A stretch of DNA of 59,706 bases. Origin: Insolitispirillum peregrinum. GTDB lineage: Bacteria > Pseudomonadota > Alphaproteobacteria > Rhodospirillales > Rhodospirillaceae. The DNA lies in NCBI RefSeq assembly GCF_042665255.1, contig NZ_JBHTCD010000030.1; one strand, 5' to 3'. Both the position numbers and the translations under genes were made by a program. This document shows, in pieces, positions 59,464 to 59,706 of the stretch (position 1 is the first letter of the stretch; every line of letters starts with the position of its first letter). A model generated the notes under the pieces. It did no database searches, was not told the origin of the DNA, and saw only the letters and a program-made list of their open reading frames with translations.

Positions 59464-59706
59464 GGTTCTGTTGACAAAGGGTATCCATAGTTTGGCAGAT
59501 ACGAGACATACAAAGCCGAGAAATGAATCTGCTGTCTTGTCGTATCGGGTAGAGATCCGACGCCAGTTCTTGAGTTTGCTGAAAAAGCGCTCGATCAGGT
59601 TTCTTTGCTTGTACTTCTCTCGGTCATAGGGAATTGGCTGCTTTCGATCCTTCTTGGAAGGGATCACCGGCTCGATGCCATGGATCAGCAACTCCTCGCG
59701 GATGGC
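59461..59706 (-). CDS. IS5-family transposase, C-terminal part (cut by window edge)
   Basis: Open to the window's right edge; about 81 residues visible. The terminal DDE signature is clear: YKQRNLIERFFSKLKNWRRI (Glu of the catalytic triad in IER) and STRYDKTADSFLGFVCLVSA. The N-terminal Asp residues are outside the window. The stop codon TAG lies in the flanking 94-bp repeat, so the element's left end is at about 59463-59464 (GGTTCTGTTGACAAA), and the insertion is within or at the edge of that repeat. Confidence 0.85.
   Translation of the reverse strand, partial: AIREELLIHGIEPVIPSKKDRKQPIPYDREKYKQRNLIERFFSKLKNWRRISTRYDKTADSFLGFVCLVSAKLWIPFVNRT
59461..59706 (-). mobile_element. IS5-family insertion sequence, left end only
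   Basis: Contains the transposase end above. Terminal sequence candidate is GGTTCTGTTGACAAAGGG starting at 59464; the partner inverted repeat and target duplication lie beyond the window, so they cannot be confirmed. Confidence 0.7.

Noticed and set aside
1..59706. CRISPR arrays, prophage structural genes or plasmid replication origin
   Set aside because: No regularly spaced direct repeats of 25-40 bp, cas genes, phage modules or rep/par genes were seen.

Overview
The window is GC-rich chromosomal DNA from an alphaproteobacterium, most likely a free-living, motile member of the Rhodospirillales. This rests on the gene content: an ATP12-type F1-ATPase chaperone, a GlnK/GlnZ-type PII protein, a chorismate mutase-hisC-tyrA aromatic operon, three methyl-accepting chemotaxis proteins, and alphaproteobacterial intergenic palindromes containing GGAACCGG. 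The genus is an inference; no rRNA gene body lies inside the window.

Layout. 1-380: apparent tandem promoters and boxA leader of an rRNA operon reading leftward out of the window. 486-12000: housekeeping genes: a THUMP-type rRNA methyltransferase, a Cache chemoreceptor, and a tight leftward run degQ-rarA-crcB-rluC-HAD-asmA-ATP12, plus a CHMI-like isomerase. 12275-15380: an islet unlike its surroundings. It starts at a truncated ogt-like reading frame and carries an orphan periplasmic binding protein, a DoxX protein, an NTF2-like protein and a carboxylesterase with an internal deletion. 15438-17898: PII gene with a sigma-54-like promoter, then a TPR/glycosyltransferase-like protein. 17959-25999: a GntR/FCD regulator divergent from a TRAP transporter, an IlvD/Edd sugar-acid dehydratase, an RraA-like protein and an aldehyde dehydrogenase, read as one sugar-acid uptake and catabolism operon. 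26073-28165: gppA/ppx-rlmE. 28166-29450: a duplicated tRNA-Gln locus with one intact and one decayed tRNA. 29583-37845: FAD oxidoreductase, ATC-hydrolase-like protein, M20 amidohydrolase and a complete peptide-type ABC importer. 37934-45224: Rrf2 regulator, hemerythrin chemoreceptor, PBP1A and an RsmB-like methyltransferase. 45346-51445: guaB, an MFS exporter, tyrA-hisC-chorismate mutase. 51611-56981: PepSY membrane protein, DUF2946-like protein, and a 1041-residue glycosyltransferase/HAD/membrane fusion. 57636-59706: a globin-coupled chemoreceptor and the end of an IS5-family transposase cut by the window edge.

The most striking observations are a 94-bp palindromic-ended repeat present twice at identical length, whose terminal TAG/CTA serves as the stop codon of the genes on both sides in both copies; a second two-hairpin repeat whose copies show a compensatory base-pair change; the tRNA-Gln duplication with a pseudo-tRNA; stem-loops placed between solute-binding-protein and permease genes in both transport operons; the 1041-residue fusion; and two catabolic operons (sugar acid; thiazoline/N-acyl amino acid type) in which one step is not assigned to a known enzyme.
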